Below the pieces are notes generated by a model. That model made no database searches. It was not told where the DNA came from and saw only the letters and a list, made by a program, of their open reading frames with translations. The position numbers were made by a program, and so were the translations under genes. A DNA stretch of 63,143 nucleotides from an uncultured Lachnospiraceae bacterium (GTDB taxonomy: Bacteria; Bacillota; Clostridia; Lachnospirales; Anaerotignaceae): positions 1-63,143 of the forward strand of contig CALWSU010000011.1 of NCBI GenBank assembly GCA_944384295.1, written 5' to 3'. The number at the start of each line of letters is the position of its first letter. Position 1 is the stretch's first letter. This document shows positions 16,969-25,091 of the stretch, one piece after another.

Positions 16969-17742
16969 ATGCAGGATGTGACCATACGACTGGATGCTTT
17001 TGAAGGTCCTTTGGATTTATTGTATCATTTGATCGAAAAAAACGAGATTGATATATATGATATTCCGATTGCTGCGCTGACGGATCAATATCTTGCCTAT
17101 TTGGATACAGCAGAAGATCGAAATATGGACGGGTTGAGCGAATTTTTGGTTATGGCAGCAACATTATTAGAAATCAAAAGCAAATTGCTCCTGCCCAAGC
17201 CCAAACGCGAAACAGAGGAAACCGAAGAAACAGAACAAGACCCACGCGCGGAATTGGTACAAAGATTATTGGAATACAAAAAAATAAAAGAAGTGACAAA
17301 TGAATGGAAAGAACGTGCAGAACGCGCAGCCAAAGTATTTTATAAACCGGCTGATCAAGCCATTGCAAAATTACGCCAACAAGAAAAAATGCCTTTAGAG
17401 GATTTTTTGGCAGGTGTGACAATGGACGACTTATATCGCGCGTTTCAAGAAGTGATGCGGCGCAAAGAAGCAAAAATAGACCATGTGCGCAGTTCTTTTC
17501 GTGCAGTAGAACCGGATTTATTTACCATACAGGACAAAATGGAATATATTCGGGATTTATTGATTTTGCAGCCGCAAATTACATTTTCTGGTATGTTCCG
17601 CAGGCAGGTACAGAAAATAGAAAAAGTGGTGACTTTTCTGGCGTTATTGGAATTGATCAAACATAAAGAAGTACAAGTGATACAAAACGCGGCTTTTGCC
17701 GAAATTTGTATCCGCAGATATCGTGAAGAAGAAAGGGCATGA
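16969..17742 (+). CDS. scpA: segregation and condensation protein A
   Basis: Protein of 257 residues, the kleisin subunit of the bacterial SMC-ScpAB condensin, which organises and segregates the chromosome. The N-terminal signature FEGPLDLLYHLIEKNEIDIYDIPI is diagnostic, and the C-terminal winged helix that contacts the SMC head is present. Start ATG at 16969 is 10 bases from AAGGAG; a GTG at 16960 is too close to that site. scpB starts 4 bases after its stop. SMC itself is not in the window. Confidence 0.95.
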   Translation: MQDVTIRLDAFEGPLDLLYHLIEKNEIDIYDIPIAALTDQYLAYLDTAEDRNMDGLSEFLVMAATLLEIKSKLLLPKPKRETEETEETEQDPRAELVQRLLEYKKIKEVTNEWKERAERAAKVFYKPADQAIAKLRQQEKMPLEDFLAGVTMDDLYRAFQEVMRRKEAKIDHVRSSFRAVEPDLFTIQDKMEYIRDLLILQPQITFSGMFRRQVQKIEKVVTFLALLELIKHKEVQVIQNAAFAEICIRRYREEERA

Positions 17743-17746
17743 GGGC

Positions 17747-18289
17747 ATGAGATTGGCACAATTGGAAGCAGTGGTGGAGTCCTTGCTGTTTCTGGCAGGA
17801 GATGCGGTGCCTTTGGCAACCATTGCACAAACCATAGAAATGGATCAGGCAACAACACGCGCAATTGTACAATCTTTGGCAGCGCAATATGAAACGGAAC
17901 AAAGAGGATTGCGCATTATCGAAATTGATGGAGCGTATCAGATGTGTACAGCGGCTTCGAGTTTTGTATATTTACGCAGTATGTACAAAAGTTCGCAACG
18001 ACAAGGATTGACACAAGCGCTCTTGGAAACTTTGGCAATTATTGCGTATAAACAACCCATTACAAAGGCACAAATAGAAGAAATCCGCGGTGTGACAGCA
18101 GACCATGCAGTCAATAAATTGGTGGAGAAAAACTTGGTTTGTGAAGTGGGTAGGCTGAATGTACCAGGAAAACCAATTTTATTTGGTACCACAGAGGAAT
18201 TTTTACGTTACTTTGGATTTCATTCTGTGCAGGAATTGCCGCCATTGGAGGAAAAATTGCCAGAATCCTATACAGAAGAAACAGAATAA
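17747..18289 (+). CDS. scpB: segregation and condensation protein B
   Basis: Protein of 180 residues, partner of ScpA in the SMC condensin complex. It has the tandem winged-helix layout; LLETLAIIAYKQPITKAQIEEIRG and the following GRLNVPGKPILFGTT are family hallmarks. The start at 17747 is preceded by GAGGG and lies 4 bases after the scpA stop, giving tight coupling. A terminator at 18303 closes the M50-scpA-scpB unit. Confidence 0.95.
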   Translation: MRLAQLEAVVESLLFLAGDAVPLATIAQTIEMDQATTRAIVQSLAAQYETEQRGLRIIEIDGAYQMCTAASSFVYLRSMYKSSQRQGLTQALLETLAIIAYKQPITKAQIEEIRGVTADHAVNKLVEKNLVCEVGRLNVPGKPILFGTTEEFLRYFGFHSVQELPPLEEKLPESYTEETE

Positions 18290-18302
18290 AAACGAAGATA
18301 AA

Positions 18303-18346
18303 AAGCTATCGCGATACCATTTGGTAAAACGATAGCTTCTTTTTTA
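18303..18346. terminator. terminator between scpB and rubrerythrin
   Basis: AAGCTATCG (18303-18311) pairs with CGATAGCTT (18330-18338), followed by CTTTTTTAT on the plus strand. The left flank is A-rich, so it could also serve the convergent rubrerythrin gene. Confidence 0.85.
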
Positions 18347-18358
18347 TAAATTCATAAT

Positions 18359-18892
18359 TTAATAATTTCTTACTTTGCGTTCAAAATAGCCTTGTGGGTG
18401 TTTGCAAACGGGGCAGGCTTTGGGCGGTTGTTCGCCGACATGAATTTGTCCGCAATTGCGGCAAATCCATACCGTTTGTGCAGTGTCTGAAAAGACTTTG
18501 CCATGCTGTAATTGCTGTAACAATGCTTCAAAACGTGCTTGATGTTCTTTTTCGATTGCAGCTAGATTATGGAAAAAAGCAGCGATTTCGGGAATCCCTT
18601 CTTCATGTGCCATTTGTGCCATTTCAGGATAAATATTGGTCCATTCTTCATGTTCGCCGGTTGCTGCCGTTTTGAGATTGTCTTCGGTTGTGCCAATGCC
18701 TTTCAAATATTGAAAAATCAGTTTTGCGTGCTGACGTTCATTGTGTGCGGTTTCCTGAAAAATAGCTTTGTATTGTTCATAGCCTTCTTGCGATGCTACT
18801 TCTGCAAAAAAATCATATTTATTGGCTGCCATGGATTCGCCTGCAAATGCAGCAAGTAAATTTTGTTCGGTTTTGGTCCCTGTCAAATTCAT
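18359..18892 (-). CDS. rbr: rubrerythrin
   Basis: Protein of 177 residues. The N-terminal four-helix bundle carries the diiron ligands in FAGESMAANKYDFFAE, ETAHNERQHAK, GEHEEW and IEKEHQARFEAL. The C-terminal rubredoxin-like domain has CxxC pairs (CRNCG and CPVCKHPQ). Rubrerythrin reduces hydrogen peroxide in anaerobes using electrons passed through the rubredoxin iron. Start ATG at 18892 has GGAGT upstream. It lies 83 bases downstream of a regulator gene on the same strand; no separate promoter was recognised, so the two may be cotranscribed. Confidence 0.95.
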   Translation of the reverse strand: MNLTGTKTEQNLLAAFAGESMAANKYDFFAEVASQEGYEQYKAIFQETAHNERQHAKLIFQYLKGIGTTEDNLKTAATGEHEEWTNIYPEMAQMAHEEGIPEIAAFFHNLAAIEKEHQARFEALLQQLQHGKVFSDTAQTVWICRNCGQIHVGEQPPKACPVCKHPQGYFERKVRNY

Positions 18893-18975
18893 GATACAAA
18901 AACTCCTCTCTGTCTGTTTGTTACCAGTATGTCCCACTGATACAAACATCATACAAAGAGGAGAGAAAATATTTT

Positions 18976-19641
18976 TTAATCTTTATGACGATTACGTAAA
19001 TGCATATAAACTGTATTTTTGGATATGCCCATATGTTCCGCAATGATATATACAGCATCTTTTAAGTGGAAAATCCCTTTTTGAGATAAAATGTGTATGA
19101 TTTCTTTATTTTTATTTGCTGAGGAAATGGCTGGGTTACCATAGACAGTTTTTTTAGCGTCTTCCAATGCAGCAAGCATCAATTCTTCTGTATTTTCTAC
19201 AAAAATTTCGGAAATGTTTTCTGGTTCCGGCTGTGCGTGCGGATAAAAATGCTGCATAAAAGAATATAACGATACATGCAAATAGAAATTGATACAAAAC
19301 AGCCCAATGATGCGCCCTTGTTCGCCCAATATGGCGGAAGTAAAGGCTTTGAATGTTTCCCCTCTTTTATTTTTGGCAAAATAAGTTACATGTCGCAGGT
19401 TTTCATCTTTGCGCATTAATTCGACATAAGACAATGTCAATTCTGAAATGGGTGCGCCTGCTTTTCTGCCAGATAGATGCCCGTTGAAAATGGTCATCAC
19501 AGAAGCATCTAAATGTTCCAGATTATGTATAATAATTTCGCAGTTTTCGCCTAAAAACTCATGCATACCTGCCGCAAGTGGTACAAAAGAATGTAAGATT
19601 TGTTGTTCTGCTTGTGTCAAGATGATAGCATCCTGTTCCAT
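18976..19641 (-). CDS. YheO-like PAS/HTH transcriptional regulator
   Basis: Protein of 221 residues. The N-terminal half is a YheO-like PAS domain (LGENCEIIIHNLEH, FNGHLSGRKAGAPIS, YFAKNKRGETFKAFTSAI, GLFCINF). The C-terminus is a helix-turn-helix (DAVYIIAEHMGISKNTVYMHL), as in DauR/YheO regulators. Such proteins act as cytoplasmic sensors of small ligands or redox state. Start ATG at 19641 has a GGGGGG-rich site; a longer in-frame extension upstream overlaps the divergent dacF-like gene and is rejected. Its position just before rubrerythrin suggests, but does not prove, a peroxide or redox role. Confidence 0.85.
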   Translation of the reverse strand: MEQDAIILTQAEQQILHSFVPLAAGMHEFLGENCEIIIHNLEHLDASVMTIFNGHLSGRKAGAPISELTLSYVELMRKDENLRHVTYFAKNKRGETFKAFTSAILGEQGRIIGLFCINFYLHVSLYSFMQHFYPHAQPEPENISEIFVENTEELMLAALEDAKKTVYGNPAISSANKNKEIIHILSQKGIFHLKDAVYIIAEHMGISKNTVYMHLRNRHKD

Positions 19642-19690
19642 AAAATCCCCCCTTCCTATGCCAATTGTGGTAATAGATTGTATATATTTT

Positions 19691-19719
19691 AGTATACTGT
19701 TTTTTGATATTCTTTTCAA
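19691..19719 (-). promoter_or_regulatory. promoter of the YheO-like regulator
   Basis: On the minus strand TTGAAA (19719-19714) and TATACT (19696-19691) are 17 nt apart, about 50 bases before the regulator start. Confidence 0.65.
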
Positions 19720-19775
19720 TAGGCAAGACATAGCACAGAACATGAGCGCATACAATGATGCAGGAGGGATGTGCA

Positions 19776-20942
19776 ATGAGATGGTTTGTGTGTTTGCTGC
19801 TGATATTGTGTCTGCCATTGCAAACAACATTTGCAGCACAACCGCAACTGGCAGCACGCGGCGCAGCATTGGTAGATGCAGAAAGTGGGCGTTTGCTTTG
19901 GGGAAAGAATGCAGATACACCAATGGAAATGGCAAGCACCACAAAGATAATGACAGCAATTCTGGTGCTGGAAAAAAGCAGACCAGAAGAAATTGTAACA
20001 ATCAGCAAAAATGCCGCAAAACAGCCAGATGTGCAAATGGATTTGGAAGAAGGCGAACAGTGGTATGTGAAAGATTTGCTAAGAGCGATGATGCTGCAAT
20101 CATATAATGATGCTGCTGTAGCGTTGGCGGAACATGTAAGCGGCTCTGTAGAGGCTTTTTGTTTGGAAATGACAGCAAAGGCGGCGGAAATTGGGGCAAA
20201 AGATACGGTGTTTGGTTCTCCGAATGGTTTGGATAGTCACTTATCCCAAGAACAGCATCATAGCACGCCATATGATATGGGGCTGATTACAGGATATGCG
20301 TTGCAAAATCCTATGTTTCGGGAAATCGTTGCATTGCCCTCACATACATTTTGTGATGTTTCAGGGAAAAAGACGCATACTGCTGTGAATGCCGACCGTT
20401 TTTTACAGATGTACGCAGGTGCATTAGGTGTCAAAACTGGTTATACCAATAAGGCAGGACATTGTTTTGTAGGTGCGGCGGAACAAGAGGACACTACATT
20501 GGTCAGCGTGGTATTGGGCTGTGGCTGGGGAAGTGAAGGAAAAGAAGCAAAGTGGACAGATACCAAAAAATTGATGGATTATGGTTTTTCTACATACGCA
20601 CCCTATACTGTCATGCAAGAGGGCGAAAACATGGGCAATGTATTGGTAGAACATGCGCCAAAAACGACAGTAGCAGCAGTGACAGCAGAAAAATATACAG
20701 GTGTTTTTTCAGAAGAAGAACAAGCACAAATAGAATATAAAGTACATTTGCCGGAATCCTTACGCGCGCCGATTGCAAAAGGAACCCAGATTGGACATGT
20801 CGAAATTATTTTGCAAGGTGAGGTTTTAGAAAAAGTATCTTTGCTTGCCGCAGAAGATATTGCGTCTTATACATTGGCAGAACAATTGCAAGAATTACTT
20901 GGGGTATGGTGCAGATGGCTTGATTTTCTTGCAGAAAACTGA
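19776..20942 (+). CDS. D-alanyl-D-alanine carboxypeptidase (second DacF-like, S11)
   Basis: Protein of 388 residues, a paralogue of the enzyme at 14881. Signal peptide MRWFVCLLLILCLPLQTTFA; active-site motifs STTK near residue 59, SYN near 110 and KTGYT near 224. The C-terminus ends in an amphipathic anchor (LAEQLQELLGVWCRW). The two copies differ clearly in sequence and in the SxN residue (SAN against SYN), so this is not a recent duplication. Sporulating Firmicutes often carry vegetative and sporulation versions; which is which cannot be told here. Start ATG at 19776 follows CAGGAGGG. The rluB promoter begins 8 bases after its stop. Confidence 0.9.
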   Translation: MRWFVCLLLILCLPLQTTFAAQPQLAARGAALVDAESGRLLWGKNADTPMEMASTTKIMTAILVLEKSRPEEIVTISKNAAKQPDVQMDLEEGEQWYVKDLLRAMMLQSYNDAAVALAEHVSGSVEAFCLEMTAKAAEIGAKDTVFGSPNGLDSHLSQEQHHSTPYDMGLITGYALQNPMFREIVALPSHTFCDVSGKKTHTAVNADRFLQMYAGALGVKTGYTNKAGHCFVGAAEQEDTTLVSVVLGCGWGSEGKEAKWTDTKKLMDYGFSTYAPYTVMQEGENMGNVLVEHAPKTTVAAVTAEKYTGVFSEEEQAQIEYKVHLPESLRAPIAKGTQIGHVEIILQGEVLEKVSLLAAEDIASYTLAEQLQELLGVWCRWLDFLAEN

Positions 20943-20949
20943 TTTTTCT

Positions 20950-20978
20950 TTGACTTTATGCCCGTTCTCCTGTATACT
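20950..20978 (+). promoter_or_regulatory. strong promoter of rluB
   Basis: TTGACT (20950-20955) and TATACT (20973-20978) are 17 nt apart, 29 bases before the rluB start. Transcription starts about 20 bases ahead of the coding region, giving a very short leader. Confidence 0.75.
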
Positions 20979-21006
20979 GTTGAGCGAAAAGTATGGAGGA
21001 GATGGC

Positions 21007-21729
21007 ATGGAAGAAAGATTGCAGAAATTTTTAGCAGAGGCGGGCATTGCTTCCCGCAGAAAAGCCGAAGAACTGATTGCGGCAGGTCGTGTGAAAGTCA
21101 ATGGAAAAATTGTAACAGAACAAGGTGTAAAAATTAATCCTCAGAAAGATAAAGTGGAATTTGACAATCGTTTGATTGCAGTCAAAGCAGAAAAAAAGGT
21201 ATATATTATGCTGCATAAGCCGGAAGGATATGTCACAACAGCAAAAGAACAATTTGGGCGTCCGGCGGTGTTGGATTTGATTCATGGTGTGCAGGAACGC
21301 ATTTTCCCCGTGGGGCGATTGGATTATGATACTTCAGGTTTATTACTTTTGACAAATGATGGTGATTTGACTTATCGTTTGACACATCCCAGCCATGATG
21401 TGGAAAAAACATATCTTGCAAAAGTATATGGTGTACCAGATGAAGCAGATTTGCAAAAATTTCGTCGTGGGGTGACGGTGGATGGTCGAAAAACCAGTCC
21501 GGCAAAAATTCGGATTTTAGAACGAGATAAAGATTTACGGTTTAGTATGGTGGAAATTACGATACATGAGGGCAGAAATCGACAAGTACGTAAAATGTGC
21601 GAGGCAATCAAGCATCCTGTAGCGCAGCTCAAACGTGTGGCAACAGGCGAATTGCAGTTGGGTGATTTGCCAAAGGGAAAATATCGCCATTTGACAGAAA
21701 GAGAAATCAAATATCTCAAGAATTTGTAA
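21007..21729 (+). CDS. rluB: pseudouridine synthase RluB
   Basis: Protein of 240 residues. The N-terminal S4 RNA-binding domain (RLQKFLAEAGIASRRKAEELI, VKVNG) is followed by the RsuA/RluB-type synthase domain with catalytic Asp in GRLDYDTSGLLLLTNDG. RluB modifies a uridine in helix 89 of 23S rRNA. Start ATG at 21007 follows GGAGGA; the same frame is open upstream into the dacF-like gene, but that part is not RluB-like. In many Firmicutes rluB follows scpAB, as here at a distance of 2.7 kb. Confidence 0.93.
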   Translation: MEERLQKFLAEAGIASRRKAEELIAAGRVKVNGKIVTEQGVKINPQKDKVEFDNRLIAVKAEKKVYIMLHKPEGYVTTAKEQFGRPAVLDLIHGVQERIFPVGRLDYDTSGLLLLTNDGDLTYRLTHPSHDVEKTYLAKVYGVPDEADLQKFRRGVTVDGRKTSPAKIRILERDKDLRFSMVEITIHEGRNRQVRKMCEAIKHPVAQLKRVATGELQLGDLPKGKYRHLTEREIKYLKNL

Positions 21730-21756
21730 TAGATGGTTGGCAGAAAAGGGGGTTTC

Positions 21757-21785
21757 AAAACAGGGAAACTCCCTGTTTATTTTGG
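21757..21785 (+). terminator. terminator of rluB
   Basis: AAACAGGGA pairs with TCCCTGTTT around AAC, followed by ATTTT. Confidence 0.8.
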
Positions 21786-21786
21786 G

Positions 21787-21815
21787 TTGCAAGCGGTTTG
21801 TATTTGCCCTATAAT
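21787..21815 (+). promoter_or_regulatory. promoter of the 21.9-27.1 kb operon
   Basis: TTGCAA (21787-21792) and a perfect TATAAT (21810-21815) are 17 nt apart, right after the rluB terminator. It probably drives the phosphatase, BaiN-like, cmk, plsC and ispH-rpsA genes. Confidence 0.7.
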
Positions 21816-21871
21816 TTGAAAAGATATAACAAAGAAAAGAGATAGATTGGAAAAAGGAAGGCGAAATACAT

Positions 21872-22519
21872 ATGGAAGATAAAAAAACAAGATTTTACTT
21901 GATTCGTCATGGAGAAACACAATGGAATCGAGAGGGACGGTATCAAGGTTCGACAGATATTCCACTTTCTTCGGAAGGCTTGGCACAGGCAGAACTTTTG
22001 GCAAAACGATTTCAATATTTGCCTTTAGATGCCATATATGTATCCCCTTTGCAGCGCGCAAAGGCAACCGCAGACGCAATTGCAAAGCAAACAGGTATTA
22101 CGCCGATTGTGGAAGAACATTTTCGCGAAATCAATTTTGGGGAATGGGAAGGTATGAGCATTCCACAACTATTAGAAACTTATGGACAAGCATATCAAAA
22201 TTTCTATGAAAATCCATTCCAACATACATTTCCTGGGGAAGGCTCTTTCGCAAAAGTGGCAGAACGTGCCGTACTAGGGTTTGAAAAAATCTTAGAGAAA
22301 GAAAGAGGAAAACGTGTTGCCATTGTATCCCATGGGGGATTATTGCGTGTGATGTTGGTAGCGATATTGGGTATGGATGAAAATTTTTACCGCAAAACTT
22401 GGATGACGAATACTTCGATTACAACAGTAGATGTCATGGAAGATAATCGCAGATTATTGATGACATTAAATGACAAAGCACATCTGGAGATGGCGGAATT
22501 GTTACATAAAGGGGAATGA
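21872..22519 (+). CDS. histidine phosphatase family protein (phosphoglycerate mutase-like)
   Basis: Protein of 215 residues with the catalytic RHGETQWN near residue 12, where the His becomes phosphorylated. It also shows the paired EINFGEWEG and the second His in VSHGGLLRVML. The family includes cofactor-dependent phosphoglycerate mutase, CobC and broad phosphatases. The length, the FGEWEG motif and the lack of extra mutase insertions point to a phosphatase rather than the glycolytic mutase. Its stop overlaps the region of the next start (ATGA at 22516-22519). Confidence 0.85.
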   Translation: MEDKKTRFYLIRHGETQWNREGRYQGSTDIPLSSEGLAQAELLAKRFQYLPLDAIYVSPLQRAKATADAIAKQTGITPIVEEHFREINFGEWEGMSIPQLLETYGQAYQNFYENPFQHTFPGEGSFAKVAERAVLGFEKILEKERGKRVAIVSHGGLLRVMLVAILGMDENFYRKTWMTNTSITTVDVMEDNRRLLMTLNDKAHLEMAELLHKGE

Positions 22520-22521
22520 GT

Positions 22522-23748
22522 ATGACAAAGATTGCAGTCATAGGCGGTGGGGCGGCTGGTATGCTGGCAGCTGGGCGCGCCGCACAAAGAGGGCATGAAG
22601 TACATCTTTATGAAAAAAACAACCGTTTGGGTAAAAAAATACTGATTACTGGCAAAGGACGTTGCAATGTGACCAATGATGCAGATTTGGATACATTTTT
22701 GGATAATATACCAGGCAATCCTTATTTTTTATATAGTGCGTGGTATCGGTTTGATAATCAGGCGTTACGTGCATTATTGCACAGTTTAGGCGTAGAAACA
22801 AAAGTAGAAAGAGGACAAAGAGTCTTTCCAGTTTCCGACCGTTCTCAAGATATTGTACAGGCATTAGAAAAGTATTTACACAAAAATCATGTGGCATTGC
22901 ATTTAGAAAGCCCTGTAGAAAAATTATTATGCGAAAATGGCAAGATACAAGGCATTGTATTGAAAAATAAAAAAGAAATTTCTTTTGATGCTGTAATTGT
23001 GGCGACTGGCGGTTTATCGTATCCCGCGACAGGCTCCACAGGGGACGGCTATCGCATGGCAAAAGAAGCAGGGCATCATGTAACCAAGTTATATCCTTCT
23101 TTGGTGCCACTCAAAACGGCGGAAGATTGGACACAAGAAGTCATGGGGCTGAGTCTGCGCAATGTTGCAATACGGATTTGCAATCAGGCAGGAAAAACAG
23201 TGTATGAAGATTTTGGAGAGATGCTGTTTACACATTTTGGGGTATCTGGACCTATGATACTCAGCGCAAGCAGACATATTTTGACTGAAACAGAAAAAGG
23301 ATATCATCTTTATATAGATTTGAAACCAGCATTAGAAGAAAAACAGCTTGACCAAAGATTATTAAGAGATTTTCAAAAATACAGCAATCGTGATTTTCGT
23401 AATGCTTTAGGGGATTTGTTGCCACAAAAATTGATTCCGATTGTATTGCGTTTGTCTGAAATCGCGCCAGAAAAAAAGGTAAATTTGATTACAAAGGAAG
23501 AACGAAAAAGATTGCTGCATTTAATCAAAGGTCTGCCTTTGACGATTGTAGGCGTGACAGGATACCATGAGGCAGTTGTGACGGCTGGTGGGATTTGTGT
23601 CGATGAAATCGACCCATCTACCATGGAAAGCAAATTTGTCAAAGGTTTGTATTTTGTAGGAGAGGTATTAGATTTGGACGCATATACAGGCGGCTTTAAT
23701 TTACAAATTGCATTTTCTACAGGATATGCTGCGGGTGACAGTGTGTAA
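22522..23748 (+). CDS. FAD-dependent oxidoreductase of the BaiN/HI0933 family
   Basis: Protein of 408 residues. The N-terminal dinucleotide fold GGGAAGMLAAGRAA and the family signatures NNRLGKKILITGKGRCNVTN, ATGGLSYPATGSTGDGY and LYFVGEVLDLDAYTGGFNLQ are all intact. The family is conserved across bacteria as YhiN. One clostridial member (BaiN) has been assigned to bile acid dehydroxylation, but the general role is poorly defined, so no specific reaction is claimed. I use ATG at 22522, six bases after AAAGGGGA; an in-frame ATG at 22516 overlaps the previous stop. It belongs to the same operon as cmk. Confidence 0.88.
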   Translation: MTKIAVIGGGAAGMLAAGRAAQRGHEVHLYEKNNRLGKKILITGKGRCNVTNDADLDTFLDNIPGNPYFLYSAWYRFDNQALRALLHSLGVETKVERGQRVFPVSDRSQDIVQALEKYLHKNHVALHLESPVEKLLCENGKIQGIVLKNKKEISFDAVIVATGGLSYPATGSTGDGYRMAKEAGHHVTKLYPSLVPLKTAEDWTQEVMGLSLRNVAIRICNQAGKTVYEDFGEMLFTHFGVSGPMILSASRHILTETEKGYHLYIDLKPALEEKQLDQRLLRDFQKYSNRDFRNALGDLLPQKLIPIVLRLSEIAPEKKVNLITKEERKRLLHLIKGLPLTIVGVTGYHEAVVTAGGICVDEIDPSTMESKFVKGLYFVGEVLDLDAYTGGFNLQIAFSTGYAAGDSV

Positions 23749-23788
23749 ATCTACAAAGAAAGCATAGAAAGAATAGGAGGAAATGAAT

Positions 23789-24463
23789 ATGGAAACGATA
23801 TTTGCTGTAGCAGTAGATGGTCCGGCTGGTTCCGGAAAAAGTACAGTAGCAAAAGAGATTGCAAAACGACTGGGGATTTTATATATTGATACAGGCGCGA
23901 TGTATCGTACAGTGGGATATGCTGCGCAAAAAAAAGGAATTGCGTTGGAAGATGAAACAGCAGTGACAGCAATGTTATCTGATTTGGATATGAAAATCTG
24001 TCCACAAGAAGATGGTCAGAAAATTTATCTGGAAGGCGAAGACGTTACACAAAAAATTCGCACACAAGAAGCAGGAAAAGGCGCGTCTATTGTAGCGGCA
24101 TATGCAGGCGTCAGACAAGAATTGGTACAATTGCAGCAAAAAATGGCACAAGCCCATTCTGTCATCATGGACGGACGAGATATTGCAACAACGGTATTGC
24201 CGCAGGCACAAGTCAAAATCTATCTGGATGCTAGTGCAGAAGAAAGAGCAAAGCGTCGTGTGGGAGAATTGCAGGCACAAGGCAAGCAGGCGGATTTGGA
24301 AGTGGTGAAACAAGAAATTTTGCAGCGTGATGACCAAGATATGCATCGCGCCATCAGTCCTCTGCGCTGCGCACCAGATGCGACTGTCGTGGATACAACA
24401 GGTATGGATATTGCGGCTGTGGTAGAAACATTGCTGCAAATTATTACAAAGAAAGTACAATAA
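23789..24463 (+). CDS. cmk: cytidylate kinase
   Basis: Protein of 224 residues, the usual size. P-loop DGPAGSGKST, the NMP-binding segment YIDTGAMYRTVG and the DGRDIATTVLPQA stretch are diagnostic. It phosphorylates CMP and dCMP to diphosphates using ATP. I use ATG at 23789 (METIFAVAV), 8 bases after TAGGAGG; ATG at 23783 is too close to the site. Its neighbours plsC and ispH-rpsA form the familiar cmk-plsC-ispH-rpsA order of Clostridia. Confidence 0.95.
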   Translation: METIFAVAVDGPAGSGKSTVAKEIAKRLGILYIDTGAMYRTVGYAAQKKGIALEDETAVTAMLSDLDMKICPQEDGQKIYLEGEDVTQKIRTQEAGKGASIVAAYAGVRQELVQLQQKMAQAHSVIMDGRDIATTVLPQAQVKIYLDASAEERAKRRVGELQAQGKQADLEVVKQEILQRDDQDMHRAISPLRCAPDATVVDTTGMDIAAVVETLLQIITKKVQ

Positions 24464-24503
24464 AATTTAGAAAAGGGAATTAAGTACAGTGAGGTGAAAA
24501 AAT

Positions 24504-25091
24504 ATGTGGTTTTATCGATTTGCAAGAAGTTTGGTAAAATTGTATTACAGAATCATGTTTCGTATGGATATTGTGGGAGAAGAAAATATTCCCAAAGAGG
24601 GCGGCGCTGTGCTTTGCTGTAACCATATGAGCAATTATGACCCTTTGACTATGGCGGCATTCACAAAACGCCCCGTTCGTTATATCGCAAAAAAAGAATT
24701 ATTTGCAAAACCATTGTTTGCAAAAGTGATGTATGGATTGGGCGCGTTTCCTGTGGATCGAGAAACAACAGATATGAAAGCATTGAAAACGGCGATAAAG
24801 GTTTTGAAAAATGGGGAGCTTTTGGGGATTTTTGCTGAAGGGACACGTGTCAAAGAAGGAGAAGCAAAGGCAGCAAAAGCGGGCGTTGCTTTGTTTGCAC
24901 TCAAAGGCGGCGCGCCGATTGTACCTGTTGCTGTGAGTAGTACACACAAATTTCGTGCGGTGGTGCATGTGCGTTATGGAAAGCCCATTGATTTAGAGGA
25001 ATACAAAGGGCAGAAAGTGACAACAGAAATGATGGAAGAAATCACAGAAAAAGTCATGCAGAAAGTCAGAGAAATGAGGGTAGCAGTATGA
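24504..25091 (+). CDS. plsC: 1-acyl-sn-glycerol-3-phosphate acyltransferase
   Basis: Protein of 195 residues with the acyltransferase motifs NHMSNYDP (the NHxxxxD catalytic pair) near residue 37 and EGTR near residue 113. It adds the second acyl chain to lysophosphatidic acid at the cytoplasmic membrane face. A GAGGTG site precedes the ATG. Its stop overlaps the ispH-rpsA start by 4 bases (ATGA), showing translational coupling. Confidence 0.93.
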   Translation: MWFYRFARSLVKLYYRIMFRMDIVGEENIPKEGGAVLCCNHMSNYDPLTMAAFTKRPVRYIAKKELFAKPLFAKVMYGLGAFPVDRETTDMKALKTAIKVLKNGELLGIFAEGTRVKEGEAKAAKAGVALFALKGGAPIVPVAVSSTHKFRAVVHVRYGKPIDLEEYKGQKVTTEMMEEITEKVMQKVREMRVAV

